Source: Streptomyces griseoruber (GTDB taxonomy: Bacteria; Actinomycetota; Actinomycetes; Streptomycetales; Streptomycetaceae). From it: a stretch of DNA of 64,000 nucleotides. A program made the position numbers and the translations under genes. The first letter of the stretch is position 1. Each line of letters opens with the position of its first letter. The notes below the pieces were generated by a model, which saw only the letters and a program-made list of their open reading frames with translations, ran no database searches and was not told where the DNA came from. Of the stretch, positions 24,681-33,225 are shown piece after piece. Where the stretch lies: positions 62,001 to 126,000 of the forward strand of contig NZ_KQ948775.1 of the NCBI RefSeq assembly GCF_001514205.1, read 5' to 3'.

Positions 24681-25331
24681 TCAGCTGAACACGATCATCG
24701 ACCCCTGCGCCAGACTCCGGGTCGCCGCCGCGTGCAGCCCCAGCCAGACGTGCCGCTCACGGGCGAAGGGGCTGGGATCGTACGGCGCGGGGACGGCCGG
24801 TTCCTCCAACTCCGTCGGCGCGGAGGGCGCCTGGGGCGGTGCCGGCGGGTTCGCCGGGTCGATGCCGATCGACGGGGCGACGAACTCCAGCTCCCGGAGA
24901 AGGGACTGGGCGGACCCCAGGGGGCCGCCTCCGGCGAGAAGGTCGTCGTTCGACAAGGGGTGCGGGAAGTCGACCGGGACGTACGCGCCCGCGTGGTCGT
25001 AGTGCCAGACCAGGTGGGACTGCTGGGCGGTGGACTCGAACATCTCCAGGAGCTGTTCGTAGTCGCCGCCCAGTTCGTCGACCGGGGTCACCGGCAGCCC
25101 GCACACCTGGAGCAGATAGGCGCGGCGCAGGAAGTGCAGCGCGTCGTAGTCGAAGCCGGCCACCGGGGCGACCTCCCCGGACAGCCCCGGCATGTACTGG
25201 AACACCGGCACCGGCGGCAGCCCCGCCTCCGCCAGCACCTTGTTGTACTGCGCGAGTTCGTCGGCGAACGGGTTGTCGGGGGTGTGGCACAACACGTCGA
25301 CGAGCGGTACCAGCCACAGGTCACAGGCCAA
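24681..25331 (-). CDS. hypothetical protein in glycosyltransferase operon
   Basis: 216 residues, unrecognised. The first 140 residues look globular (MACDLWLVPLVDVLCH, FDYDALHFLRRAYLLQVCG); a Pro/Ala-rich linker (about 160-185) precedes a short C-terminal segment. The start is TTG, supported by a strong GGAGGAG seven bases upstream. It follows the glycosyltransferase fusion gene by 18 bases and is probably the last gene of that operon. Confidence 0.6.
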   Translation of the reverse strand: MACDLWLVPLVDVLCHTPDNPFADELAQYNKVLAEAGLPPVPVFQYMPGLSGEVAPVAGFDYDALHFLRRAYLLQVCGLPVTPVDELGGDYEQLLEMFESTAQQSHLVWHYDHAGAYVPVDFPHPLSNDDLLAGGGPLGSAQSLLRELEFVAPSIGIDPANPPAPPQAPSAPTELEEPAVPAPYDPSPFARERHVWLGLHAAATRSLAQGSMIVFS

Positions 25332-25349
25332 AGAAGGCTCCTCCAGTCG

Positions 25350-27743
25350 TCAGTCGTGCAGGTCCCATACCCACACTCCGTCCACCCGCCTACCGGGTCG
25401 GCCCAACAACTTGTCCACGGTCTCACGCAGGACGTCCGCGTGGTGCTGCGGGGCCAGCACGAGTGTGCCCGCCCGCCAGTACGCCAGATCCTGTGCCGCC
25501 GCCTCCCGGGCCGCCGTGTCGATCACGGGGGCGACCCCCGTGAACCGGGCTTCCCGGAGCAGGCTCGCCGTGAAGCGGAGCGGGACGCCGTACACGCCGG
25601 TGCGGTCGCCGTCGCCGTACGGCCCGTTGAAGTAGCCGCCCGGCATCCGGAAGCCGAGGCCGGTGGCGGTCTGCCAGTGCAGGGCCTCGGCGGCGCCGGG
25701 CTCGGCGAGCGGCACCGGCACCAGGGTCTCGCCGTCGCGGACGTACGACCGCCAGGTCCCGTCCGTGAAGAAGGCGGGCACCTCGGCGCGCGGCTCGGAC
25801 CGCAGCGGGGCGGGGATCAGGGGGAGCAGGGCCAGGGCCACGGCGGCCAGTCCGCCGTACCGGAGCAGTGGTCGTGTTCCCGTCAGCTCCGCGACCGCGA
25901 GCGCCACCAGCATCCCCAGCACCGGGCCGCAGATCATCGCCACCCGGCTCTCGATCACCGACTCGAAGAGGGGGAGCCCGTCGAGGAGGGCCCAGGGGCC
26001 GGGGACGCCGCCGATGCGGGGGCCCATGGAGAGCAGGGCCGCCCCGAGGACCGTCGCCGCCAGGGCCCGGACGACCGGGCGCCGCCGCCACAGCAGCACG
26101 GTGATCGCCAGGGCCAGCAGGGCGAGCGGCCAGCCGTAGAAGGCGTTCTGCTCGGTGGCGTTGAGGGAGAGCGCCTTCGTGGTCTCGGCGTCGCCCGCGA
26201 GCAGGGAGCGTTCGGCGAAGGTCAGCAGTGCGCGCAGGGAGTTGGCGGTGCCGGGGGCCGTGCCGTGGTCGATGCCGTCGTAGGACTGCGGGCCGGAGAA
26301 CTGCCAGGCCAGCGGGTAGACGAGGAGGGGGAGGCAGACGGCCGCCCCGATCGCCAGGCCGCGCAGCAGGGGGTGTACGGCCGCCGCAGCCTCTTTCGGG
26401 CGTACGGCTGTGTGGGCCAGCGCGAACAGGAGCATGCCGATCGCCGCGAGCAGCAGCGGCTCCTCGCCCAGGAAGCACTGGTACGCCGCCATCAGACCGA
26501 GGATCACGCCGTCCCGGCCGACCCGGGTGCCCGTGCACAGCCGCAGGGCGCGGTCGACGATCAGCGGGATCATGAAGAGGACGACGAAGTTGGGGTGCGC
26601 GTTGGCGTGGCTGACGAACGGGGGCGCGAAAGCGGCCAGGACGGCCCCGGCGAAGGCGGCGCCCCGGTGCGGGGTGAGGCGTTTGGTGATCAGCCGGTAC
26701 CAGGCGGCGGCGGTCGCGGCCAGGCCCAGCGTCATCACCAGGCTGAGCGTGACCGCCGGGCCGCACAGCAGCGTCACCGGGGTCAGCGGCACGGAGAGAC
26801 CCGGCATGGCCGTGTTGGCCATCAGGTTCACCCCGTCGGGGAAGCCCTGGAGGTCGCTGAAGAGCGGGTTGCGCAGATGGCTGACGTTGTCCGCCGTCAC
26901 CGCGAAGAACCACTCCCACTGGTTCTGGTCCTGGAGCGAGTCCGTGAGATAGCGGTGCGCCGGGTCGAGGACGCGGCCCGAGTAGAGCGCGAGGGAGAAG
27001 AACAGGAAGAGCAGGACGGCCAGGAGGTCGGCCCGGCGCAGGCGGGCCAGGTCGCGCAGGAAGCGGAGGTAGTCCGGCGGGCGGACCTTCGAGCCGGGCC
27101 GGTGCGACCAGCGCACCGGCACCTCGGCGACCGGCCAGTTCGCCCGCTGGAAGTGCCGCAGCACCTCCACGTCGATGGCCCAGCCGTCGACCCGTGAGGC
27201 GGCGAACGCGGTGCGCGCCTTGTCGCCGTCGAACAGCTTGAACCCGCACTGGGTGTCGCGGATCCCGCGCACGGCGGTGGCCCGTATGAGCAGGTTGCCG
27301 GCCTTGCCGAGGAGTTCGCGGGCCCGGTGCTGGCGGTCGCCCAGGGTGGCGCCCGGCACGGCGCGGGAGCCCACGGCCGCCGCATGGCCCTCGGCGAGCG
27401 CGTGCTCCAGCCGCGCCAACTCGGCCACGGGGGTGGCGAGATCGGCGTCGGTGACGAGGACCCGGCGGCCCCGGCTGGCGGCCACCCCGAGCCGCAGCGC
27501 GTGCCCCTTGCCCCGGCCCGCACCGGTGACGGCGCGGATCCGTGGATCCCGGCGGGCCGCGACCAGGTCACCGGTGGCGTCCGTGGACCCGTCGTCGACG
27601 ACGACGATCTCCCAGCCGGCGCCGGTCTGTTCGAGATGGTCCACCAGGGCGTCGAGGGTGGGCCCCAGCCGCCGCTCCTCGTCCCGGGCCGGGACGACCA
27701 CGGACAGCTCGACGGTCTCCCGGTCGGTGGCCGTCGCCGTCAT
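25350..27743 (-). CDS. family 2 glycosyltransferase fused to a polytopic membrane domain
   Basis: 797 residues. The N-terminal part (about 1-235) is a GT2 domain with VVVPARDEERRL, VVVDDGSTDAT and the metal-binding VTDADLATPV, then DTQCGFKLF, as in polyprenyl-phosphate glycosyltransferases (DPM1/ALG5-like). The rest has about eleven membrane helices and a C-terminal soluble part, resembling GT-C type mannosyltransferase or oligosaccharide enzymes. One chain could thus make a lipid-linked sugar and use it at the membrane. It overlaps the GntR stop (ATGA) and precedes an unknown gene in the same operon. Confidence 0.8.
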   Translation of the reverse strand: MTATATDRETVELSVVVPARDEERRLGPTLDALVDHLEQTGAGWEIVVVDDGSTDATGDLVAARRDPRIRAVTGAGRGKGHALRLGVAASRGRRVLVTDADLATPVAELARLEHALAEGHAAAVGSRAVPGATLGDRQHRARELLGKAGNLLIRATAVRGIRDTQCGFKLFDGDKARTAFAASRVDGWAIDVEVLRHFQRANWPVAEVPVRWSHRPGSKVRPPDYLRFLRDLARLRRADLLAVLLFLFFSLALYSGRVLDPAHRYLTDSLQDQNQWEWFFAVTADNVSHLRNPLFSDLQGFPDGVNLMANTAMPGLSVPLTPVTLLCGPAVTLSLVMTLGLAATAAAWYRLITKRLTPHRGAAFAGAVLAAFAPPFVSHANAHPNFVVLFMIPLIVDRALRLCTGTRVGRDGVILGLMAAYQCFLGEEPLLLAAIGMLLFALAHTAVRPKEAAAAVHPLLRGLAIGAAVCLPLLVYPLAWQFSGPQSYDGIDHGTAPGTANSLRALLTFAERSLLAGDAETTKALSLNATEQNAFYGWPLALLALAITVLLWRRRPVVRALAATVLGAALLSMGPRIGGVPGPWALLDGLPLFESVIESRVAMICGPVLGMLVALAVAELTGTRPLLRYGGLAAVALALLPLIPAPLRSEPRAEVPAFFTDGTWRSYVRDGETLVPVPLAEPGAAEALHWQTATGLGFRMPGGYFNGPYGDGDRTGVYGVPLRFTASLLREARFTGVAPVIDTAAREAAAQDLAYWRAGTLVLAPQHHADVLRETVDKLLGRPGRRVDGVWVWDLHD

Positions 27744-28444
27744 TCCTCGGCCAGCCGCTCGACCAGCGCGACGGAGTCGGCGTTGTACTCGGCGAGCATC
27801 CTGCGGGCCGTGGCGGTGTCGCGCCGGTACAGGGCGTCGACGAGATCCGTATGGCCGGACCACAGATGCCCGCGCAGATCGGTCAGCCGCCGCAGGTGCT
27901 GGACCGCGCACACCCAGGTCTGCACCCGCAGCCGGTGCAGGAAGTCGGCGAGATAGGGGTTGCCGAAGAAGTCGCTCAGTTCTCGCCAGAAGCGCAGGTC
28001 GTAGCCGATGAGGACGGTGAGGTCACCGGCGGCGGCGGCCCGCTGGGCCTCCTCGCCGCGCCGGCGCACCCCGTTGATGGCGGCGGCGACCCGCTCCGGG
28101 GAGCCCGACTCACGGACGGACTCCCGGCCCTCCTCCAGCTGCAGGAACATGCCCTCGATGATCAGCGAACGCGCCTCGATCATCCCCCGGTAGTCCTCCA
28201 CCGAGTACTCGTGGACCCGGAACCCCCGGTGCTGGTCGGCTTCCAGCAGCTCCTGCGCGGAGAGATCCACCAGCGCCTCGCGGACCGGGGTCGCCGAGAC
28301 GCCGTACTGCTCGGCGATCTCCTTGACCGTGAACTCCTGCCCGGGTTGCAGCCGCCCCGCCAGCACCTCGTCGCGGAGCGCGTCGGCGATCTGCTGCCGC
28401 AGGGTGCTGCGCGTCACGGCGCCGTTGCCGCTGCTGCCGGGCAT
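27740..28444 (-). CDS. GntR-family regulator, FadR-type
   Basis: 234 residues. An N-terminal winged helix (FTVKEIAEQYGVSATPVREA, about 38-57) is followed by an all-helical FCD-like ligand domain (MIEARSLIIEGMFLQLEEG, YDLRFWRELSDFFGN, AEYNADSVALVERL). FCD domains bind organic acids through His/Asp residues. It is the first gene of an operon with the glycosyltransferase fusion. GAGGGAG lies ahead of the ATG, and a long palindrome at 28485-28510 is a natural operator candidate. Confidence 0.9.
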   Translation of the reverse strand: MPGSSGNGAVTRSTLRQQIADALRDEVLAGRLQPGQEFTVKEIAEQYGVSATPVREALVDLSAQELLEADQHRGFRVHEYSVEDYRGMIEARSLIIEGMFLQLEEGRESVRESGSPERVAAAINGVRRRGEEAQRAAAAGDLTVLIGYDLRFWRELSDFFGNPYLADFLHRLRVQTWVCAVQHLRRLTDLRGHLWSGHTDLVDALYRRDTATARRMLAEYNADSVALVERLAEE

Positions 28445-28484
28445 CTTCGGGGCGTCTCCCTCGGGGCGTACGGACGGAAAGGGG

Positions 28485-28510
28485 CGTGCTCGTCGATATG
28501 TACGAGCACG
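28485..28510. promoter_or_regulatory. 26-base palindrome upstream of the GntR gene
   Basis: CGTGCTCGT (28485-28493) and ACGAGCACG (28502-28510) form perfect 9-base arms around 8 bases; 11 of 13 pairs match overall. It is located 41 bases before the GntR start and 70 bases after the stop of the aminotransferase gene. It could be the GntR operator or the aminotransferase terminator. Confidence 0.6.
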
Positions 28511-28579
28511 CCACCTTACGCGTTCGAAGATTTCAAGCCCCTACACGCGTAGCGTGCGTCCGCTGTCCCCGCTCTGTGC

Positions 28580-29935
28580 CTACCCGGTGTACTCGTCGGC
28601 GACCGAAAGGGCCTGGTCAAGGGCCGCGAGGCCCTCCTTCACCTCGGATTCCGAGGCGTTCAGCGGGGGCACGAAATGCGTCCGGTTCATGTTCACGAAA
28701 GGCCACACCCCGGCCTTCTTCGCCGCCGCGCCGAAGGCCGCCATCGCCGCGTTCGCCTCACCGGCCGCGTTGTAGGGGACGAGCGGTTCCCGGGTCTCGC
28801 GGTCCTTCACCAGCTCAAGGGCCCAGAACATGCCCACGCCCCGCACCTCGCCGACACTGGGGTGCCGCTCGGCCAGCGCCCGCAGCCCCGGCTCGACGAC
28901 GGACGCGCCCAGGTTCCGCGCGTTCTCGACGATCCCCTCCTCCGCCATGACGTCGATCGTGGCGACGGCGGCGGCACAGGCCAGCGGATGCCCGGAGTAC
29001 GTCAGCCCGCCCGGGTACGCCCGCCGGGCGAACGTCTCCGCGATCGCGCCGGAGATCGCGACCCCGCCGAGCGGCACATAGCCGCTGTTCACGCCCTTGG
29101 CGAAGGTCATCAGGTCGGGGACGACCCCGAACAGGTCGGCGGCGAACCACTCACCGGTGCGCCCGAACCCGGCCATGACCTCGTCCAGGACGAGGACGAT
29201 CCCGTACTTGTCGCAGATCTCCCGGACCCCGGCGAGATAGCCGGGCGGCGGCACCATGATCCCGGCGGTGCCGGGGACGGTCTCCAGGATGATCGCGGCG
29301 ATGGTCGCGGGACCCTCGAAGGCGATCGTCGTCTCCAGGTGCTCCAGCGCCCGCGCGCACTCCTGTTCCTCGGTCTCGGCGTAGAAGCGGGAGCGGTAGA
29401 GGAAGGGCGCCCAGAAGTGCACCACTCCGGCGGAGGCGCTGTCGGAGGCCCAGCGGCGCGGGTCGCCGGTGACGTTGATCGCCTGCTGGGTGCCGCCGTG
29501 GTAGGAGCGGTAGGCGGAGAGCACCTTCGGGCGGCCCGTGTGCAGCCGGGCCATGCGCAGGGCGTGCTCGACGGCGTCCGCGCCGCCGTTGGTGAAGAAG
29601 ATCTTGTCCAGGTCGCCCGGGGTGCGCTCGGCGATCAGCCGGGCGGCCTCGGAACGGGCCTCGACGGCGAAGGCGGGCGCGAAGGTGGTCATCCGCGCGG
29701 CCTGCTCCTGGATCGCGGCGACGACCTTCGGGTGCTGGTAGCCGATGTTGGCGTAGACGAGCCCGCTGGTGAGGTCGAGGTACCGCTTGCCGTCGTGGTC
29801 CCAGAAGTACGACCCCTCCGCGCCGGCCACGGCGAGCGGGTCGATGAGCTCCTGCGCTGACCAGGAGTGGAAGACATGCGCACGGTCCACGGCCTTCACG
29901 GCGGCGCCCGCCCGGGGGTCGGTCTGAGGGGTCAT
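28580..29935 (-). CDS. class III aminotransferase (PLP)
   Basis: 451 residues from ATG 29935. Fold type I PLP enzyme: FFTNGGADAVEHALRMAR for the phosphate-binding turn, YRSYHGGTQQA, LVLDEVMAGFGRTG with the conserved Asp, and TFAKGVNSGYVPLGG with the Schiff-base Lys. It belongs to the beta-alanine/taurine-pyruvate and omega-aminotransferase group. The amino donor cannot be decided from sequence. It is transcribed alone, divergent from the DJ-1/MarR operon. Confidence 0.9.
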   Translation of the reverse strand: MTPQTDPRAGAAVKAVDRAHVFHSWSAQELIDPLAVAGAEGSYFWDHDGKRYLDLTSGLVYANIGYQHPKVVAAIQEQAARMTTFAPAFAVEARSEAARLIAERTPGDLDKIFFTNGGADAVEHALRMARLHTGRPKVLSAYRSYHGGTQQAINVTGDPRRWASDSASAGVVHFWAPFLYRSRFYAETEEQECARALEHLETTIAFEGPATIAAIILETVPGTAGIMVPPPGYLAGVREICDKYGIVLVLDEVMAGFGRTGEWFAADLFGVVPDLMTFAKGVNSGYVPLGGVAISGAIAETFARRAYPGGLTYSGHPLACAAAVATIDVMAEEGIVENARNLGASVVEPGLRALAERHPSVGEVRGVGMFWALELVKDRETREPLVPYNAAGEANAAMAAFGAAAKKAGVWPFVNMNRTHFVPPLNASESEVKEGLAALDQALSVADEYTG

Positions 29936-30007
29936 GGCCGGTGAGCGTAGGAGCGGGGTGCGGGGCGGCGGTACCGGCGTTCTGTTCCGTGGGCGGGGGG
30001 ATTCCAC

Positions 30008-30094
30008 GACAGGTTGTCGGGAGTCGGGGAGGGGTGAGGGGCCGGGGCGGCCCTTGTTTGACAGCTTGCTGTCGAAATGACAGTCTGTTGTCAT
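30008..30094. promoter_or_regulatory. cluster of GACA/TGTC palindromes with overlapping promoter
   Basis: Three inverted repeats share GACA/TGTC half-sites: GACAGGTTGTC (30008-30018), GACAGCTTGCTGTC (30060-30073) and ATGACAGTCTGTTGTCAT (30077-30094). The last two have identical 6-base spacers, centres 19 bases apart, and cover a TTGACA -35 box (30058-30063) and the start codon at 30093. This is the probable operator of the MarR protein encoded by the second gene of the operon. Confidence 0.65.
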
Positions 30095-30704
30095 GAATCT
30101 CAAGCCCGTGCATCTCGCCGTGTACGACACGCTCGCCGACTGGGAGACCGGGTTCGCCACGGCCCACCTCGCCCGGGGCGGGTATCCGGTCCGCACGGTC
30201 GGCGCGTCCGGCGCCGGGCCGGTGGCCAGCATCGGGGGACTGCGCGTCCTGCCCGACCTCGCCCTGGACGCCGTACGGCCCGAGGACAGCAGCCTGCTGA
30301 TCCTGCCGGGCGCCGACCTCTGGGACACGTCAGACGCCCTCGCGCCCTTCGCCCGCAAGGCCCGGGAGTTCCTCGCCGCCGGCACCCCCGTCGCCGCGAT
30401 CTGCGGCGCCACCGCCGGGCTCGCCCGCGAGGGCCTGCTCGACGACCGGGCCCACACCAGCGCGGTCTCCTTCTATCTGGCCGCGACGGGATACGGCGGC
30501 GGGGAGCGGTACGTCGACACGGACGCCGTGACCGACGACGGCCTGATCACCGCCGGACCGACCGAGCCCGTCGCCTTCGCCCGGGAGATCCTCGGGCTCC
30601 TCGGGGTCTACGAGGGGGAGGTGCTGGACGCCTGGTACCGGCTGTTCCACGACTCCGACGCCTCGGCCTACGCCGTGCTGGAGAAGGCGACGGCCGGCCG
30701 GTGA
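30093..30704 (+). CDS. DJ-1/PfpI family protein (glutamine amidotransferase-like)
   Basis: 203 residues, full family length. LLILPGADLWD and the nucleophile elbow AICGATAGLAREGLLDDRAHTS, with Cys in the elbow, identify the DJ-1/PfpI fold. Members act as deglycases, chaperones or isonitrile hydratases; the precise activity is unclear. The ATG lies inside the palindromic operator and has no ribosome site, so the mRNA is probably leaderless. It is coupled to the MarR gene by a GTGA overlap, implying stress- or ligand-controlled expression. Confidence 0.88.
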   Translation: MNLKPVHLAVYDTLADWETGFATAHLARGGYPVRTVGASGAGPVASIGGLRVLPDLALDAVRPEDSSLLILPGADLWDTSDALAPFARKAREFLAAGTPVAAICGATAGLAREGLLDDRAHTSAVSFYLAATGYGGGERYVDTDAVTDDGLITAGPTEPVAFAREILGLLGVYEGEVLDAWYRLFHDSDASAYAVLEKATAGR

Positions 30705-31159
30705 GCCGACCGCACCAGGAGCTGCTCAGCCGCGCCGCCCTCGGGGTGTTCCGGCTGAACGGCCAGTTCCTCGCGGTCGCCGAGGAACTCGCCCGGCCCG
30801 CCGGGATCAGCGCCGCCTGGTGGCAGGTGCTGGGGGCGGTGCTGCGGGAACCGCTGCCGGTGTCGGGCATCGCGCGGGTCATGGGCATCACGCGGCAGAG
30901 CGTGCAGCGCATCGCCGATCTGCTGGTCGGCAAGGGGCTGGCCGAATACCGGCCCAATCCCGCGCACCGCCGCGCCAAGCTGCTCGCCCCCACCCCGCAG
31001 GGGCGCGCCGCGATCGCCCGCGTCGACCCCGGGCACGCGGCCTTCGCCGACCGGCTGGCCGCCGCCTGCGGGGAGGCGGAGCTCGCCGAGGCGGTCGCGG
31101 TGCTGGAACGGCTGAGCGAGGTACTGGACGGCCTGGAGCCCCCCGTTACGGAACCGTAG
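30701..31159 (+). CDS. MarR-family transcriptional regulator
   Basis: 152 residues. A MarR winged helix: SGIARVMGITRQSVQRIADLL recognition region, then a wing with RAKLLAPTPQG and dimer helices at both ends. GTG 30701 overlaps the preceding stop. It probably represses its own operon by binding the GACA-N6-TGTC palindromes upstream. The inducer may be the substrate of the DJ-1-like protein. Confidence 0.9.
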   Translation: MSRPHQELLSRAALGVFRLNGQFLAVAEELARPAGISAAWWQVLGAVLREPLPVSGIARVMGITRQSVQRIADLLVGKGLAEYRPNPAHRRAKLLAPTPQGRAAIARVDPGHAAFADRLAAACGEAELAEAVAVLERLSEVLDGLEPPVTEP

Positions 31160-31237
31160 ACATCGCGCCACACGACTCCCCGAACGGCCGGTTTATTCTC
31201 GGCTCGACCACACATGGGGAGGAAAGGCGGCGCTGCG

Positions 31238-33127
31238 ATGGAGAAGCTGGGCCCCGAGGACCCGCAGCGCATCGGCGGCTACCGGCTGCTCGCGCGGCTG
31301 GGTGCAGGGGGCATGGGACAGGTCTACCTGGCCCGTTCCGACCGCGGGCGGACCGTCGCGGTGAAGCTGGTCAAGCCGGAGCTGGCCGCGCGCGAGGAGT
31401 TCCGGGCCCGGTTCCGGCAGGAGGTGCGCAACGCACAGCGGGTCGGCGGCTTCTGGACCGCGCCCGTCCTCGACGCCGACACCGAGGCCGCCGTGCCCTG
31501 GGTCGCCACCGGCTATGTCGCGGGCCCCACCCTCCAGCAGGTCGTCGGCCACGACCACGGCCCGCTCCCCGAGCGCTCGGTGCGCATCCTCGCCGCCGGC
31601 CTCGCCCACGCCCTCACCAACATCCACGCCGCCGGGATCGTCCACCGCGACCTCAAGCCGTCCAACGTCATGGTCACCATCGAGGGCCCCCGCGTGATCG
31701 ACTTCGGTGTCGCGCGGGCCCTGGAGTCGGTGAGCGACAGCGGCCTCACCCGCACCGGCGCGGTCGTCGGCTCACCCGGCTTCATGGCCCCCGAGCAGGT
31801 GCGCGGCGAACCGATCACCCCCGCCAGCGACGTCTTCTGCCTCGGCTCCGTCCTCGCCTACGCGGCCACCGGCGTCCTCCCCTTCGGCGGCACCGAGGGC
31901 GGGGCGCACGCCCTGATGTTCCGCATCGCCGAGGAGGAACCCGACCTCTCCGGCGTCCCCGAGGGCATCGCCGAGCTGGTCCGCGCCTGTCTGCGCAAGG
32001 ACCCCGCCGCCCGCCCCTCCCTGCCCTGGATCCTGGAGCGCACCGGCACCGGGGACACCCTCGTCGACGGCCACTCCCGCGACCCCTGGCTGCCGGGCGC
32101 GCTGGTCGCCCAGCTCGGGCAGCACGCCGTACGGCTGCTGGAGACGGAGGACCCGGAGGGCACCCCGGAGCACAGCGGCCGGCAGGGCTACGCCGACGGG
32201 CCCGCGACGCCGGGCCCCGGACCGCGCACGAGGGCCGCGGGCCCCGGCACCCCGGCGTCCCCCGCCCCGGCCGCCGTACCGCACCCGGCGTACGGCCACA
32301 CCCAGCAGCACCCGCAGGCCGGTTACGGCCCCGCCGGTGCGCCGCACAACCCGTACTCGGGGGAGGCCTCGGGCTACGGGAACACCGGGTACGGGAACAC
32401 CGGATACGGCACCTCGCCGTACGGCGGCCCGACCCCGCCTTCCCATGACCCCTCCTACGGCCCCTCCCACGGCCCTTCCCACGCTCCCTCCCACGACCCC
32501 TCCTACGGCCCCTCCTACGACGCCTCCTACGACGCCTCCTACGACGAGGAGCCGGAGCCGTCGCGGCGCAGTGGCCGGACGACCGTGCTGCTGATGGCGA
32601 TCGCGCTGGTCGTCGCGCTCGCGGCCGGCGGGTCGGTGTACGCGTTCCTCAGCGGTGACGACTCCTCGGACGGGAAGGCGGGCCCGGCGCCGAGCCGTAC
32701 GGCGGGCACCGGGCCGTCCGACCCCACCCCCTCGAAGAGCGCGTCCTTGTCCTCCCCCTCGCCGTCCGCCTCCGAGACGGGCGGCGGAGCGGTCCCGGCC
32801 GGCTACCTCGGCACCTGGACCACCACGATCGACAACGAGACCGGCAAGAACACCCGTCAGCTCACCATCAAGCAGGGCAAGGTCGGGGACGCCGTGCTCT
32901 CGCTCGTCGCCGACGGGGACGCGTACCACTGCGAGTTCACCGCCGAGCTGACCGAACGCCCGGCGGGGAAAGGCCCGTTGGAGATCGGCCCGTCCACCGT
33001 CACCTCGGGGCGGCCCCGTTCCTCCTGCACCGCGGGCGCCGCCACCGAGGTCACCCTGCTCGCCGACGGCAGGCTGCAACGCGTCAACGCCGACACCGGG
33101 GAGAAGCTGACGTACAGCCGTCGGTGA
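31238..33127 (+). CDS. membrane Ser/Thr protein kinase (PASTA-less, with extracytoplasmic domain)
   Basis: 629 residues. The kinase domain (about 10-265) is complete: GAGGMGQVY glycine loop, VAVKLVK with the ATP Lys, HRDLKPSN catalytic loop, DFGVAR and MAPEQ. A low-complexity linker follows, with YGNTG repeats and nine SHDP/SYGP-type tetrapeptides. One membrane helix (about 450-472) precedes an external domain of about 110 residues with two Cys, distinct from PASTA. ATG 31238 has GGGGAGGAAAGG upstream. The external domain presumably senses a signal and phosphorylation occurs inside. Confidence 0.93.
   Translation: MEKLGPEDPQRIGGYRLLARLGAGGMGQVYLARSDRGRTVAVKLVKPELAAREEFRARFRQEVRNAQRVGGFWTAPVLDADTEAAVPWVATGYVAGPTLQQVVGHDHGPLPERSVRILAAGLAHALTNIHAAGIVHRDLKPSNVMVTIEGPRVIDFGVARALESVSDSGLTRTGAVVGSPGFMAPEQVRGEPITPASDVFCLGSVLAYAATGVLPFGGTEGGAHALMFRIAEEEPDLSGVPEGIAELVRACLRKDPAARPSLPWILERTGTGDTLVDGHSRDPWLPGALVAQLGQHAVRLLETEDPEGTPEHSGRQGYADGPATPGPGPRTRAAGPGTPASPAPAAVPHPAYGHTQQHPQAGYGPAGAPHNPYSGEASGYGNTGYGNTGYGTSPYGGPTPPSHDPSYGPSHGPSHAPSHDPSYGPSYDASYDASYDEEPEPSRRSGRTTVLLMAIALVVALAAGGSVYAFLSGDDSSDGKAGPAPSRTAGTGPSDPTPSKSASLSSPSPSASETGGGAVPAGYLGTWTTTIDNETGKNTRQLTIKQGKVGDAVLSLVADGDAYHCEFTAELTERPAGKGPLEIGPSTVTSGRPRSSCTAGAATEVTLLADGRLQRVNADTGEKLTYSRR
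32437..32548 (+). repeat. 12-base repeats in the kinase linker
   Basis: About nine 12-base units, variants of CCCTCCTACGAC, encode a run of Ser-Tyr/His-x-x tetrapeptides between the kinase domain and the membrane helix. They form a flexible, phosphorylatable-looking linker. Confidence 0.8.
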
Positions 33128-33225
33128 ACGTCCGGCGAACGTCCGCCGACCTGAGCGGAATCCGCCCTCGGGCAGTCGTACGGTGAACTCACGAGCGACT
33201 GTCGGGAGTTGCGGGGGCACCCACA

